Of a stretch of 64,000 nt of DNA, positions 34,943-45,989 are shown piece by piece. The DNA lies in NCBI GenBank assembly GCA_036245805.1, contig BTRK01000005.1, positions 37,925,469-37,989,468 on the forward strand, read 5' to 3'. Position 1 is the first letter of the stretch. Each line of letters opens with the position of its first letter. Origin of the DNA: Pristionchus mayeri. Taxonomy: Eukaryota > Nematoda > Chromadorea > Rhabditida > Neodiplogasteridae. Position numbers and translations under genes: made by a program. The notes below the pieces were generated by a model. It was not told the origin of the DNA and made no database searches. It saw nothing but the letters and a program-made list of their open reading frames with translations.

Positions 34943-37890
34943 TCAGATGAAACGGAGAATCGTGAACACAACCACGAATGACAACGACATCCTGAAAATT
35001 GTTATTTCAATATTTGTAATCCTGCTAATTTTCGAAATTCCACAAAAGTGCTCACCCGATCGCCTCGTTCTCCAACTCCTTGTACTTCGGATTGACACTG
35101 GGTGGCTGCGGAGGGGTCGGAGGGGTCGTGGGTCCAGTCACGACAGGGGCAGCAGTGGTAGGCTTCCATTTGACAAAGTCCTTGTCCCATGAGGGCAGAT
35201 TCCCCCCGAACTTGATGCCGATCTTGTTCACGAGATCGATGCGTTTCTAAAAGAGATATTTGCAAAATTATTGCGGACTGTGAAAATCAAGCCCTCTTAT
35301 TCTAGCTAATAATAACCAAAAACATATTGAAAGAGTAGTCTATAAAAATATACCTTCCGCTCGTCCTCCGGTATTTTCTTCGGCCCATTGCCTCCACTGA
35401 GGAACATACCGTTCACGTTGCAAAGGCTGGATACAATTAATTTAAATTTTTACTTTTAATGATTGTTCCCAGTAACCGATCAAAGTAATTATCACGTGTA
35501 TCAGGAGTCAATGGAGCTAAATTGAACCCCTCGGGAATAATTTGCAAAAAGTTTGCTGTATCTAATCCTAATTATGGTGGATGAATATCCTAGAGATGAT
35601 ATATTGAAATTAATAGGTCATTGGTCCCAGAGCCGGTTTTTAGGAATTTGCTGGTTTTCATTCCGGCTATAATGTATTTCAGCTCTCAGATGAGCTAGAA
35701 AGGTGGTGAAAGGCTCAAAATGTTCGGAAAATTATTTCCAACAACTTTTATGTTGATACCTAAGCTGTATGACGGCGTTTTTTGAATGTACGATTGAATT
35801 ACCAGATTTTAGTACAAAAATAAATCCATAATGAGTTCCAGATTAACCTTATTCAAGATTTTATTCCTGAATAATGAAAAGTAACCTTTAATATTCCAAG
35901 AAAAAAACTAAAACTGAAAATTTTTGAGGGGCGTTTTTCTGCAAAATCAAATCGCTTCTAATCTCACAATGTGAGATGGCTGGTTAAGAAAATATCGAAA
36001 TTTGACAAGAAATCGATGAAATTGAATCGTTCATTAATTAATGTTCCAAGAAATAACAAATTCAATGGAGCAGAAAAAACCGAGAATTGATCTACTCTAA
36101 AAAATCGATTTTCGCGACCTCGATTTATGTGATATTTAGGCATATCTAACGCACTTATTTCAACCTTATCTACGTATATTCCACTTGGGAAATATATTAG
36201 GTACCAAGATGATTGACATCTCTAGAAACCCATCGTCTGCGTCACTTTATTACTTAGTAAGATTCTCCATCAAACATGCAATTTTGAGAGGGTCGTTTAT
36301 GAAAATATATCGCAGGCGACTTGATTGAGAACAAATTGCATACGATTAGTCATGAAAAATAATTTCTTTCTTATGCGAACATGAAAATGTTATGGTAACG
36401 ATCTATAAGAAGGTCTAAGAAAATTCGAAAATTTCGAGATTCGAAGATATAATTTTTTTGAAAACTAAATAAATTGTTGTAGATTTAGTGTAATCTTGAA
36501 TATCATGTTTAGAAATAATTTTAAAGAACTAATCGTATTCAATTTGCACACAAACAAACCTTCCACGCAAAATTTTCATAAACGACTCTCTCAAAATTGC
36601 ATGTTTGATGGAGAATCTTACTAAGTAAAAAAGTGACTCAGACGATGGGTTCCTAGAGATGTCATTCATCTTGGTACCTAATATATTTTTCAAGTGGAAT
36701 ATACATAGGTAAGGTTGAAATAAGTGCGTTAGATATGCCTAAATATCACATAAATCGAGGTCGCGAAAATCGATTTTTTAGAGTAGACCAATTCTCGGTT
36801 TTTTCTGCTCCATTGAATTTGTTATATATTTTAACATTAATTAATGCACTATAACGACTCAATTTCATCGATTGCTTTTCAAATTTCGATATTTTCTTAA
36901 CCAGCCATCTCACATTGTGAGATTAGAAGCGATTTTGCAGAAAAACGCCCCCCAAAAATTTTCACTTTTAGTTTTTTCCTTGGAATATTAGAGGTTACTT
37001 TTCATTATTCAGGAATAAAATCTCGAATAAGGTTAATCTGGAACTCATTATGGATTTATTTTTGTACTAAAATCTGTTTATTCAATCGTACATTCAAAAA
37101 ACGCCGTCATACAGCTTAGGTATCAGTTGTTGGAAATAATTTTCCGAACATTTTGAGCCTTTCACCACCTTTCTATCTCATCTGAGAGCTGAAATACATT
37201 ATAGCCGGAATGAAAACCAGCAAATTCCTAAAAACCGGCTCTGGGACCAATGACCTATTAATTTCAATATATCATCTCTAGGATGTTCATCCACCATAAT
37301 TAGGACTAGATACGGAAAACTTTTTGCAAATTGTTCCCGGCAACCTCCACTGACTGGTGATACCCGTGTTATAACAATTGAATCACATGATCTTGCAACA
37401 CAATACATTGCCTACCTTCCCTGTGAAGCATGGCAGTAGCAGTCCAACTTGAGATTTTCCTCATCCGGATTGCAAACGAACTTGAACGGCATGTAGTGCT
37501 GCAATTGTGCAGTCGTTGAGACATGAATTCATATTTTACTGCATTCACCAGCACATTTTCTTTGACATTGTTGAATAGAAAATATCAAAGATCAGCTCTC
37601 ACCGGTTTCTGGAAGCAATATCCTGCTCCGTCTCTCGCCTATGAAGCTTCACGTAGCACACATTCGAAGGGCAGAAAACGTCTAAACGGCGGATTTCTGC
37701 TCGTCTATTAAGTCAGGATTTACCTTTTTTAAGTTGGATCATCCTGCGAATTCTTTCCGGACTCCGACACAGTCCTACTCCACACACGACAGTAGAACTT
37801 GTCGTGCTCGTAGGTGGTTATTTTTGCTCCCAGAGCATTTTCGGTCCCGGGCGGAATGATCCCAATCGAACGCAGCTTGCTCGTTCGGTC
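34943..37890 (-). pseudogene. G5: 5'-truncated, frame-shifted copy of the two-module family
   Basis: Exons (minus): 37890-37724, 37681-37603, 37498-37416, 35426-35354, 35246-35056, 34991-34943. They correspond to G2 exons 5-10, so the signal peptide and most of module 1 are absent. The first exon present runs into TAA before its donor. The next reads the VFCPSNVCYVKLH start in one frame but YCFQKP in another, so it is shifted. The last four exons (NLKLDCYC, SLCNVNG, the stalk PTTPPTPPQPP, tail MSLSFVVVFTILRFI) are clean. A 1.9-kb foldback occupies the intron between 37,416 and 35,426. Sequence just upstream of the truncation is a piece of the H1 promoter in the opposite direction. Confidence 0.82.
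35492..37369. repeat. 1.9-kb foldback element (TCACG family) in G5
   Basis: TA|TCACGTGTATCAGGAG at the left pairs with CTGGTGATACCCGTGT|TA at the right. Arms are ~900 bp. They share a stretch (CTCAGATGAGCTAG..., GGAAAATTATTTC..., CAACTTTTATGTTGA) with the 13.5-16.0 kb element, so the two are related. Confidence 0.9.
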
Positions 37891-37917
37891 CTGAATTGTC
37901 TTGTTCATGAGTTCGAT

Positions 37918-37985
37918 GTCTCATCGTCAATGAGTATATATCAGCGATGTCCCGTGGTTGTCAAACCATTTCTACTGCGTCCTCC
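37918..37985 (+). repeat. Inverted copy of the H1 promoter region
   Basis: CTCATCGTCAATGAGTATAT and ATCAGCGATGTCCCGTGG match the upstream and leader sequence of H1 (34,253-34,197 on the minus strand), including the TATA-like core, but point the other way. It lies exactly where the 5' exons of G5 should be. Confidence 0.7.
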
Positions 37986-38178
37986 GCAATGTTTACGTGC
38001 TTATAGGTTTTCAATTTACATTTGACCTTTCAGTATTCGTGACAACAAAATTGGATAAATTCGTGCATTTTAAACGTTTTTTTTATTACTAAGCATACAT
38101 AAAAACAACTTTCATAATTAGTTATGCTTGCCTATAATCAACTATCAACATTCGCTTGTTAGTTATCTTTATTCTGAA

Positions 38179-39089
38179 TCATTGGCTTCTGAAGGGGCGG
38201 AAGATCGTGAGAAGAGCGACGAAAGCCAGTGAGAATCTGTAATTATTAATTCTTAATCCAGAATTTTAAAGTTTATTTATCGATGTTTGAAAGCGTTGAG
38301 TAATACCCAGAACATATTGCGCAAATCATGAATGATTACCTAACTAAACAGTATAAGTTATATCAAACCCGGACGATAACACAGATCATTGCCTTGAAAA
38401 AACGAAATTGACGGTGACAATGGGCATGCGAAATTTTGAGCTATTTAGAGCACCTGCAACCTTTTCAAAATATCAGCATTTTTCATGGCAAATCTTTCAG
38501 TATGTTCTAGATTATACGCATAACGTATTGCATCCATCAGTCGAGGATGCACATCATTTCCCAATAAAAGCCCCAAATAATTTACTGATCTCTCACCTAC
38601 TTGCTGCTCCGTTCGGACCGACGGGTGAAAAAGTACGGGGATTGGCGGTGGTTGTCTCCGGGCCGGCTTTGACGGTGGTTGTCTCGGTCGCGGGTTTGGC
38701 AGTGGTTGTCTCGGGAACGAATTGATGGTCGTACTTGAAGTCGATTTCCGTCTCGTTTGAAACGCTGGTCATGATCGCCTAGCAACAAGAATTGCATATG
38801 CAAATGTAGGGGAGCACACACTGGTTACAATGAAGGAACTCCCAAGTTGGTACATCCAATCGCAAATTAATGGCGAATTGTTGTGCTTTTGTCCCCTCCC
38901 CACATTGCGGAGAATGGCCGTCATCAATAGGTCAAGAAACCTACCTTTAGCCACTTTTGGCTTGTTGGAGACGACCAGACCAGAAGAGCGGAGTTCCAGA
39001 TCCCAGTTCTTGCATTTCTTCGATTCTTCGGCGTGCGCGCAGTAGAGAAAAGCGAGCGAGAGGACGATCAGCAGACGGAGAGACGCCAT
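38179..39089 (-). CDS. G6: mini-gene with signal peptide, Thr-rich stalk and hydrophobic tail
   Basis: Exons (minus): 39089-38945, 38778-38597, 38236-38179. Exon 1 is the family signal-peptide exon (MASLRLLIVLSLAFLYCAHA). Exon 2 matches only the end of a module plus a longer stalk with three PETTTA-like repeats. Exon 3 gives FSLAFVALLTIFRPFRSQ and stop. Both cysteine modules are missing, as if exons 2-8 were deleted. Stalk and tail join in frame with the AG|GTGAGA donor. Exon 1 joins only if it ends at the earlier AAA|GTGGCT donor; the stronger AAAG|GTAGGT donor gives a shift. The result would be a short O-glycosylated-looking surface peptide, or a remnant. Confidence 0.55.
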
Positions 39090-39182
39090 GAGACACTGAG
39101 AGGGTACGGTAGATTACGGTAGATCAAGAAAGAGCGAGGATGGATTATAGATTTTTGCAAAAATAGAGCAAAAATAGGGGAG

Positions 39183-39265
39183 ACCTGAGCTATCGACCGT
39201 TCGCGAGCGGGAGAAAAGACGAGAATGGATGGAGGAATGGAGGAGGGAGAGGAGAGGGAGAGAGG
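39183..39265 (-). promoter_or_regulatory. Conserved promoter block, G6 copy
   Basis: Minus-strand copy of the family block, ~95-175 bases upstream of the G6 ATG, including CATTCTCGTCTTTTCTCCC and GCTCGCGAACGGTCG. Confidence 0.65.
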
Positions 39266-39329
39266 TAAATATGATTATTAAATTTAATTTTGATCTTTCA
39301 CTTTTCACGAAATCAAATTTTGCATAAAT

Positions 39330-39530
39330 AACGTGCTTTTAGAAACGTTTTTTTATTAGATAACGTGAAGAAAAACAACTTTCGATATTGATTATGTTTC
39401 CCTAGATGAAAATATCAACGATCCGATCAACATTCGTTTGTTAGTTATCTTTATTCTGATTCATTGGCTTCTGAAGTGGCGGAAGATCGTGAGAAGAGAG
39501 ACGAAAGCCAGTGAGAATCTCTAATTCTTT
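39330..39530 (-). pseudogene. Orphan family tail exon (direct repeat of 38,060-38,250)
   Basis: This repeats the 3' end of G6, including the tail exon (AGATTCTCACTGGCTTTCGT on minus) and downstream TTAGTTATCTTTATTCTGA. No module or stalk exon precedes it. Together with the orphan promoter block at 39,829-39,890 it marks a family copy reduced to its two ends. Confidence 0.7.
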
Positions 39531-39828
39531 CAGTTTGCGAAAGCCCTTATTAAAATTTATTGGAACTGAACATCGAACAAGGGATTCAGTTGGAGAACTT
39601 GGTTCTAAGTGGAACTGGAATAAAATGGCAAGGATTGATTTATGGTGAGTATGCAGCGATGGTACCATGTGGTGGGAGATGAGAAGAAGGGGCGATGGCA
39701 TTTGGCCAATGTCGTAATGACGTTGTCGAAATGGCATCACCCCCCAATCATCGAGAAGAAGAGCAAAGATTTTGATTTTTTTTCTAAATTTGGTATCAAT
39801 TCCAGGAAAAAAAGGAGGGGGGGGGGGA

Positions 39829-39890
39829 ATACCTGCACAGTCGATATATAGCGAGCGAGAGAAAAGACGAGAATGAATGGAGAAGGAAGA
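39829..39890 (-). promoter_or_regulatory. Orphan promoter block of the G family
   Basis: Degenerate minus-strand copy of the block (CATTCTCGTCTTTTCTCTC then GCTCGC) with no signal-peptide exon behind it; only the orphan tail follows. Confidence 0.5.
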
Positions 39891-40054
39891 AAGGGGACAA
39901 AGGGCTGATTGGATTATTGAAATTGCTCAATTAAGTTACTCAAAACACATCTCTCTATTCGATCTGACGTGGATTTTCACATTCTCTCAGCACTGGCGTT
40001 CCTGCGCTTACGAGATGTTTCATCTCTATCGATAAATCTATGCAATGTTTCCAA

Positions 40055-40236
40055 AAAATGCTAATGCATAGTGCGCGTTCTGGAACCGTGGGAGCGAAAG
40101 CGTGCAACTAAGCGTATAAAAACCAATCCAATCGGGCGATCTTCTCCGCTCGGGAAGCTCTCCATCCCTTCATTGGGACGGAGAGAATCTCTAGCGGAAG
40201 CAAACCGGGAAAAATTTCACTTGTGATAAGATGTAT
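40055..40236 (+). repeat. Flanking repeat, + copy (promoter-like)
   Basis: About 180 bp with CGGGCGATCTTCTCCGCTCG and TCTCTAGCGGAA recurs inverted at 44,502-44,680. It contains a TATA-like CGTATAAAAACC. The two copies lie ~450-1000 bp beyond the 3' ends of gene K and of the K fragment. Confidence 0.7.
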
Positions 40237-40637
40237 GACAATAGCTCATCGGGGCTTTAAAAATGAACATTATTGGATAAAATGGCAAAGCAATTGCCAT
40301 GTATTTGATCTCTACCCTAGGTCTTCTCGAGTGGGAGAAAACAATGAAATGTCAAAGTTAGAAGAATCGCGAATGGATATGAAAAAAACATTCTTGAGGG
40401 AGGCGTGGGAGGTGGTAGGAATCAAACTCTCTACCTGTCTATGAAACAATTTTTCTTATTTTCTTCTCCCATCTGCCCACGGCATTGCTAAAGCACCGAT
40501 GATTCACATTCATTGCGTATGTAAACTCTCTAGAAGGAATATTGTTTATGATGTGGGTTGTGAATGTTGACCAATAAATGCAAAACAAAAAAAGTTTCGT
40601 TCTTTTGGGCCCGGAAGCAAGCACACCGAAATGAGTA

Positions 40638-41133
40638 CAGTACGTGCTAATCGCCTTAGCCATGTGCGTGCGCGGCGCTGCGCGGCGCTGCGCAGCGGAG
40701 CGCGGCTTGCGCGGATAGATTTTGTGGGAAGAATATTGCTTTTCACGATTCGAACCTAGTATTTTCGAATTCTCCGTAAAATTTCGCATCGGAAGGACTT
40801 TTCATTAATATTTTAATACAAAGAAATCAATATTTTGAATTCTGAAATGCTGCAACCTACCGTAATCCCAGTTTGCGATACTGTCGTTATCGTAACTTGA
40901 AATTACGGTAGGATGCAGAAATACAGCATTCAAAATATTGATTTATAGATATAAATCTATTTTTTTTAAATATGAATGAATAGTAATTCCGATGCGAAAT
41001 TTTACGGAGAATTCGAAAATAATAGGTTCGAATCGTGAAAAATAATATTCTTCCCGCAAAATCAATCCGCGCAAGACGCGCTCCGCCGCGCAGCGCCGTG
41101 CACGCACATGGCCAAGGCGATTAGCACGTACTG
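40638..41133. repeat. 496-bp foldback element with GC-rich core segments
   Basis: TA|CAGTACGTGCTAATCGCC pairs with GGCGATTAGCACGTACTG|TA. Arms of ~190 bp include the unusual CGCGGCGCTGCGCGGCGC stretch. Non-coding. Confidence 0.88.
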
Positions 41134-41244
41134 TATATGAATTCCGATGTTTTTCCTTTCTCACATCAAAGTTCAATCACAACGTTGACTAATTACTATT
41201 GCGTCGGGAAAACAGTTCCACATTGTTAGAGAATTGCAACTGTA

Positions 41245-41600
41245 AATGTATTCGTTCTTGACACAGTAAATTGGTGCACAACTGAGATGCGTCTTTCCCG
41301 ACAGTGTGACACTCCTTCTTGATGAGAGTCGGTAACGACGTGATATTTTCCGTCGTCATCATTGACACTAAAAAGTCTACTAATGTTATAACTGGGAAGG
41401 ATAAAGTGTAAATATACAAACATTTTTTAAAATTAAATTCAAAAAGTAGTAAAAATGGGAACCTTCATGCGAAGTATTTTTTTGACTTCTCAATTTTACG
41501 CACAAGACGCTGCACTTTTGCAGAGTATTCCAATGCGAACAGAGCATCACGATGAGCTGCTTGCAACAACTTAAAGTTAAAATGTCTACTTGCATCTGCT
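41245..41600 (-). pseudogene. Inverted, deleted fragment of gene K
   Basis: On the minus strand ALFALEYSAKVQRLVRKIEK and YFA match K exon 9. The donor after it is destroyed (CATG|AAGG instead of GT). Then TGTCAATGATG (start of K exon 10) runs directly into ACGACGGAAAATATCACG and the KKECHTVGK... region, so ~230 bp inside exon 10 are deleted, and the K stop codon is lost. Dead copy. Confidence 0.75.
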
Positions 41601-41873
41601 TCGTCATTCAAACATTTTTCGAAAGTTGGAAACTGTAAACATAGAATCTGTGTCACTCGAGAATGCAGAAACTGCATTCAAAGTGAAAAGGATGAGCAAT
41701 CCACACATCCCAATGTACAAAGCAGACACAACGCATCGAAACGGCAGTTGCGGTAAGTACCGTGAAAAAGACCTCGTTTTCAATGGCTGCGTTGGATTCC
41801 TTTTGACTTAGAACGATGGATTTCCACAATTGGCTGTATAAAATAGCGGGTTTTCTCGACAAAGACACCCGTC

Positions 41874-44057
41874 ATGATACGCGCGCTCTTCAGTTGCTTC
41901 CTGCTAGTTCCGATCCTCCATCCAGGAACTAATGCACTCGAGATCGAGAAGATTCCGGAGAAGATCACGTCAGCAGCGGAATTTTTCTCCGACTTCAATT
42001 TCACGACAGACTTATACGATATGGATGGATACGCGCTGAGGAAAATCGGCGATCTTGTACATGGAGACGACGAGCGAAAGAAGGCCCTCTTCAACGATGC
42101 AAAGGAGCAAATCAAGGACTTGATCGCCAGCAACTTCTTAAAACTGGGATTCGCAGTGGAAATCAAGAACATCCTAAACGAGATCCTGCGCCCAGGAGCA
42201 AATCCCAAGAAGTGCAGCTTTAAAGATACCTTTAATCGCATTGTCGAGGTCAGGTCCATTAAAATCATAAAGTTCAACCTTACTTAATAGGAAGCGATTC
42301 GGACTAGGGATCAAATTCAGCGTATGTCAAATACATTCGAGAGTGCGCCATTCAAAGTAAGCAAAGATTATCTTAGCGTCAATCAAGTTGTAAATTATAA
42401 TCAAATATTTGAATATAAAAACGAAATTCTAAAACCAACAGATGGAAAACGTGGTGACCTTAAAGTGCGAACCCGAAATTATGAACTCATGAGATTGTTT
42501 AGGAAATTTCCCGCATCATCGACCACATCGATCGTCGCACTGCGCTCATCGGTAATGCTACTGATGCAGACTCCCGCAATTCCAGTGTGGCCGAGTTTCT
42601 TGACGTCCTGAAGAACCCGATGTACAACCCCTTCACACTAGCTGATGTAAGTGACTCGTACTAATCGGACACTTCTATGGTTAATGGAAAGGTAAGGCAA
42701 GGGAAATGATAGGGGAGGGGTGGCCATTAACCGACGAAGAGTCTCAAATAACATCGCAGTTATTTTTATGCAGAGACTCCGAGTGCTGGTCACAGAGGAC
42801 AGTGATAACATTCTGAAGATGACGGCACTCGCCGACGAATTCTGCTCGAAGAAAGGAATGGTTGACACCTAACAAGTGGTGATGAGTCTTCTCCGAAAAT
42901 TGGTCAGTCGCAATTTTGTCGAAAATATAAAATTTCTTTTAGCAAACCATAGCATCGTTCAAAGCAACGCTGGAGAATCGAAAATTGCCGGTAGGTATGC
43001 AATTAGGCACTAGGCATAATAGTGAATGTCTTGGCAAAACAATCTGTAAACATGAAAATGAGTAAAAAAATGTTTAGGTTACTCCGCAAGGTGATCACTT
43101 CAAATCGATCATGGACGAAACGCTGAAACATTCGAATAGATACAATGACAAATTCCGAGACCAGGTTTGGTGTATCTTTTGTAATTTAACATCTCGTATT
43201 TTTTTGTTTGTGTTCGAAAACAGTAGACTAATCTACGAGTGAAATTCGTTCAGAACTCTTGCTGGAATAAGCAGAAGAGCGAATTGCTGATTATGGATGT
43301 CACTCAGAGGGAATTAGAGGAGAACAGTGCAAAAGTGGCGGATACATTGATTCAGATACTCTCACAATGGCATTTCAGGTGAGCCCATTCGTAAAGTTGA
43401 ACAATATTAAAACAATTGCAGGGGGGACTTCATGGTAGTGTCCAAGCCGATGCACAGCTGCGATACTTTCCAAGAAACATTCCAACCTGATCAGGTTTTT
43501 GGAGAATATTTTCAAAAAAAGCAATAAGCTGCAGGCACGAGTCGTGTCCTATCTACGCACAACCGTCATATGGACAAATGCTCTGTTCGTCGAAGGAGTA
43601 TACACTACGAACGTGCAAGGTCTAGTGCATGAAATTGAAAAGACGAAGAAATACTTCACATGGTACGTTTTCATCTGTACATCTTTGTATCTCTGTTTTC
43701 ACGTTTCATCCCATTTGATGAACCAATATATACCTTTTCAGTGTCAATGATGCTGAAGTGTTCGTTAAACAGACGGGATTGGCGTACATGGAGCTGCACG
43801 ACACATCCAATTGCTCTCCCATCTATCGCTCCACGCATGCCAACATGTCGCTCACAATGGACCTCGCTTTAGATGGAATTACTGGAGAAGCGTTCAGTCT
43901 CTCGGATGTGTCTCTGTACTCCGTTCTGCAGTCAGTGAAAGGCAAGATCAAACAGGCGAGTCTCGGTGCCGACGGCAAATATCACGTCAATGCGACGCTC
44001 ATCAAGAAGGAGTGCCACACCGTCGGGAAAGAAGCATCTCAATTGTGCACCAATTGA
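41874..44057 (+). CDS. K: large secreted protein of unknown family (482 aa)
   Basis: Ten exons: 41874-42248, 42291-42356, 42503-42646, 42774-42860, 42943-42990, 43078-43164, 43254-43378, 43422-43494, 43535-43662, 43742-44057. All GT-AG junctions join in frame and give 482 aa. It begins MIRALFSCFLLVPILHPGTN, a signal peptide. There is no later transmembrane segment. The rest looks alpha-helical and charged, with stretches such as DERKKALFNDAKEQIKDLI and EIEKTKKYF, and scattered cysteines including CHTVGKEASQLC at the end. No known domain is recognised. A broken inverted copy lies just upstream. Secreted role inferred only from the signal peptide. Confidence 0.8.
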
Positions 44058-44870
44058 CTGTGTGACTGAATAAAGAATCTTTATGATTTTGTGTCAAGAA
44101 TAAATACAGTTACATTTACAATTCGCTTGCACTAGGGAACCTCTTTTTTTATAAGGCGACAACTGTTCTCCAGTTTTAACGAAATAATGATGGCCCGAAT
44201 GACCGAAATGTTTTGCAAACTGAATATGGATCGGCTGACAACTAGTTTTCCCTTGCCTTCGCCCACATCCACAGCCCACCTCAGACAAAGCTCTACTTCT
44301 TGATATTGGCCAGTTGTGCGCAATAATTGTGAATCATCGGGTCATTTTGAATTGCTTGGAATTTTATCATCGGTATTGTTGCTTCCATTAGTGATTATTC
44401 TCGCACCAATGAAGTGTTAGGGGTTATCCCTTAGGAAAAACCTAAAATTAAACTCGTTGACTGTATTTATGAAAGTCCTTGATGAAACGAATTTCCAAAC
44501 TTCTTATCACAAGTGATATGTTTTCCGGTTTGATTCCGCTAGAGATTCTATCCGTCCCAATAAATGGATGGAGAGCTTCCCGAGCGGAGAAGATCGCCCG
44601 ATTGAATTGGCTATTATGCACTTAGTTGCAGAATTTCTCTCCCACGGTACAATAATTTTTAATGAAGATACTGCATGCTTCCGCTGCAAAGAAGGATATG
44701 CAGGCCCCAAATGATTTTTGTAACTGTGAATTTTATTTCAACTTATCGTTTACATATCTTTACCAACAAAAATGAAAAGATAATGCAACCACTTTTTTCC
44801 CGAAACTATTCGAAATTTTAAACAATTTATGAAATATGATTCTTTTAATTCGCACATTAGTTGTTCTTCG
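44058..44870. repeat. K-H2 intergenic region with the inverted flanking repeat (44,502-44,680)
   Basis: GAATAAATACAG just after K may serve polyadenylation. The block at 44,502-44,680 is the inverse of 40,055-40,236. Nothing else is seen. Confidence 0.65.
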
Positions 44871-45989
44871 TTAAGCAAACTTCGCAATTCTTGATGCAGT
44901 CTCAAAACAGAAGACCTGAAATGCAATTTTTGCATAATATTTGTCCCTCGTCCTATCGGAATCATTAGTCTCGAAGTTGCAAAACAACGGTCTTACACAA
45001 CTAGTCCTCGCTACGTTTTCTCTGATTTTGAATTTTGGGAAGGATCATGTGTAGCGGGAACTACATCAGGATTGATACTTCCTACGCGGCAATCACCTTT
45101 TCAAATGCATCCTTCGATACGTGAGGGAGGTCATTAATTAACACGTATAGCTGCTTGTCATTTGTCTAAATTTGTAAATGTCGATAATTGCATTGATCTG
45201 ACTTCTAAACTCACCGCCTCCAATAGATGAATCACGTTCTTTTTCACCAGATCGAACACAAAATTCGTCGAAAAGCCCAATTGTGCCATTTGTACGATTC
45301 CATTCAGATAAGAATCATGGAGCTGGAAATAATTTAATTATTCAATCGACATTGTGCCTAATGCACAATTAAATTGCACAGACCTTGTAAACCAGTTGTT
45401 TCCCATTTTCGTCGAGCTGAGAAATTGTACCCTGGACAAGTTCTTGTTTTGCAATGAGAAACTTGTTCCACAGTGGCAGATGCTTTGCCATAAATGGCAA
45501 AATCTTAAATATTAATCTTATTTTTAATAAAGGCTAAAAATAACAGCGATACTTCCGTGAGCATTTGTTCGAACCTCATCTGTTGTGTTGAATCTGACAT
45601 TCACTTCTTCCTCGTATGACTCGACATGCATTTCAAAAGAAATGTCGGCCTTTCGAAATTCGCTCCAAAATTGCGGCGATGTTACTTGAAAATATCATTT
45701 AAAAGTGCGTCAAAATTGGCTGTTTCGAAATGAATTCATTCACGAGGACTCACCAGTGCACATCTCCAGATACTGTTCCTCCTCCACTCCGAGTCGCTTT
45801 GCATCAGCTGCGATGATTAATTCGGCTGCTGTTCCATTGATATTCTCGCCGAATCGAGCCCGAATCTAAATATTATGATATTCCATGTGTAATTACAAAT
45901 TAATTAAAATTACGAATCTTGTCATGCCGACACATCCATCTGCAGGAGGCAAAGGCCATCAATAGAAAGAGGCAAGCCAACAGACGCAT
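44871..45989 (-). CDS. H2: paralog of H1, secreted
   Basis: The start MRLLACLFLLMAFASC is a signal peptide. Conserved with H1: HDK-IRARFGENINGTAAELI, FWSEFRKADISFEM, VRFNTTDE, ISQLDENGKQL, LINDLPHVSKDAFEK and the end VFCFETASRIAKFA (stop at 44,871). The six H1 exons are all represented, plus one extra break. Between HDK and IRARFG lies 52 bp (about 45,918 to 45,866) with stops. ATTCG occurs at both edges, but no GT donor fits the phase, so either an unusual intron or a disabling insertion. H1 has no intron here. Family and function unknown. Confidence 0.7.

Noticed and set aside
38597..38821. Basic Arg-rich open frame opposite reading of the G6 stalk
   Set aside because: It is an out-of-frame reading of the PETTTA-repeat stalk exon.
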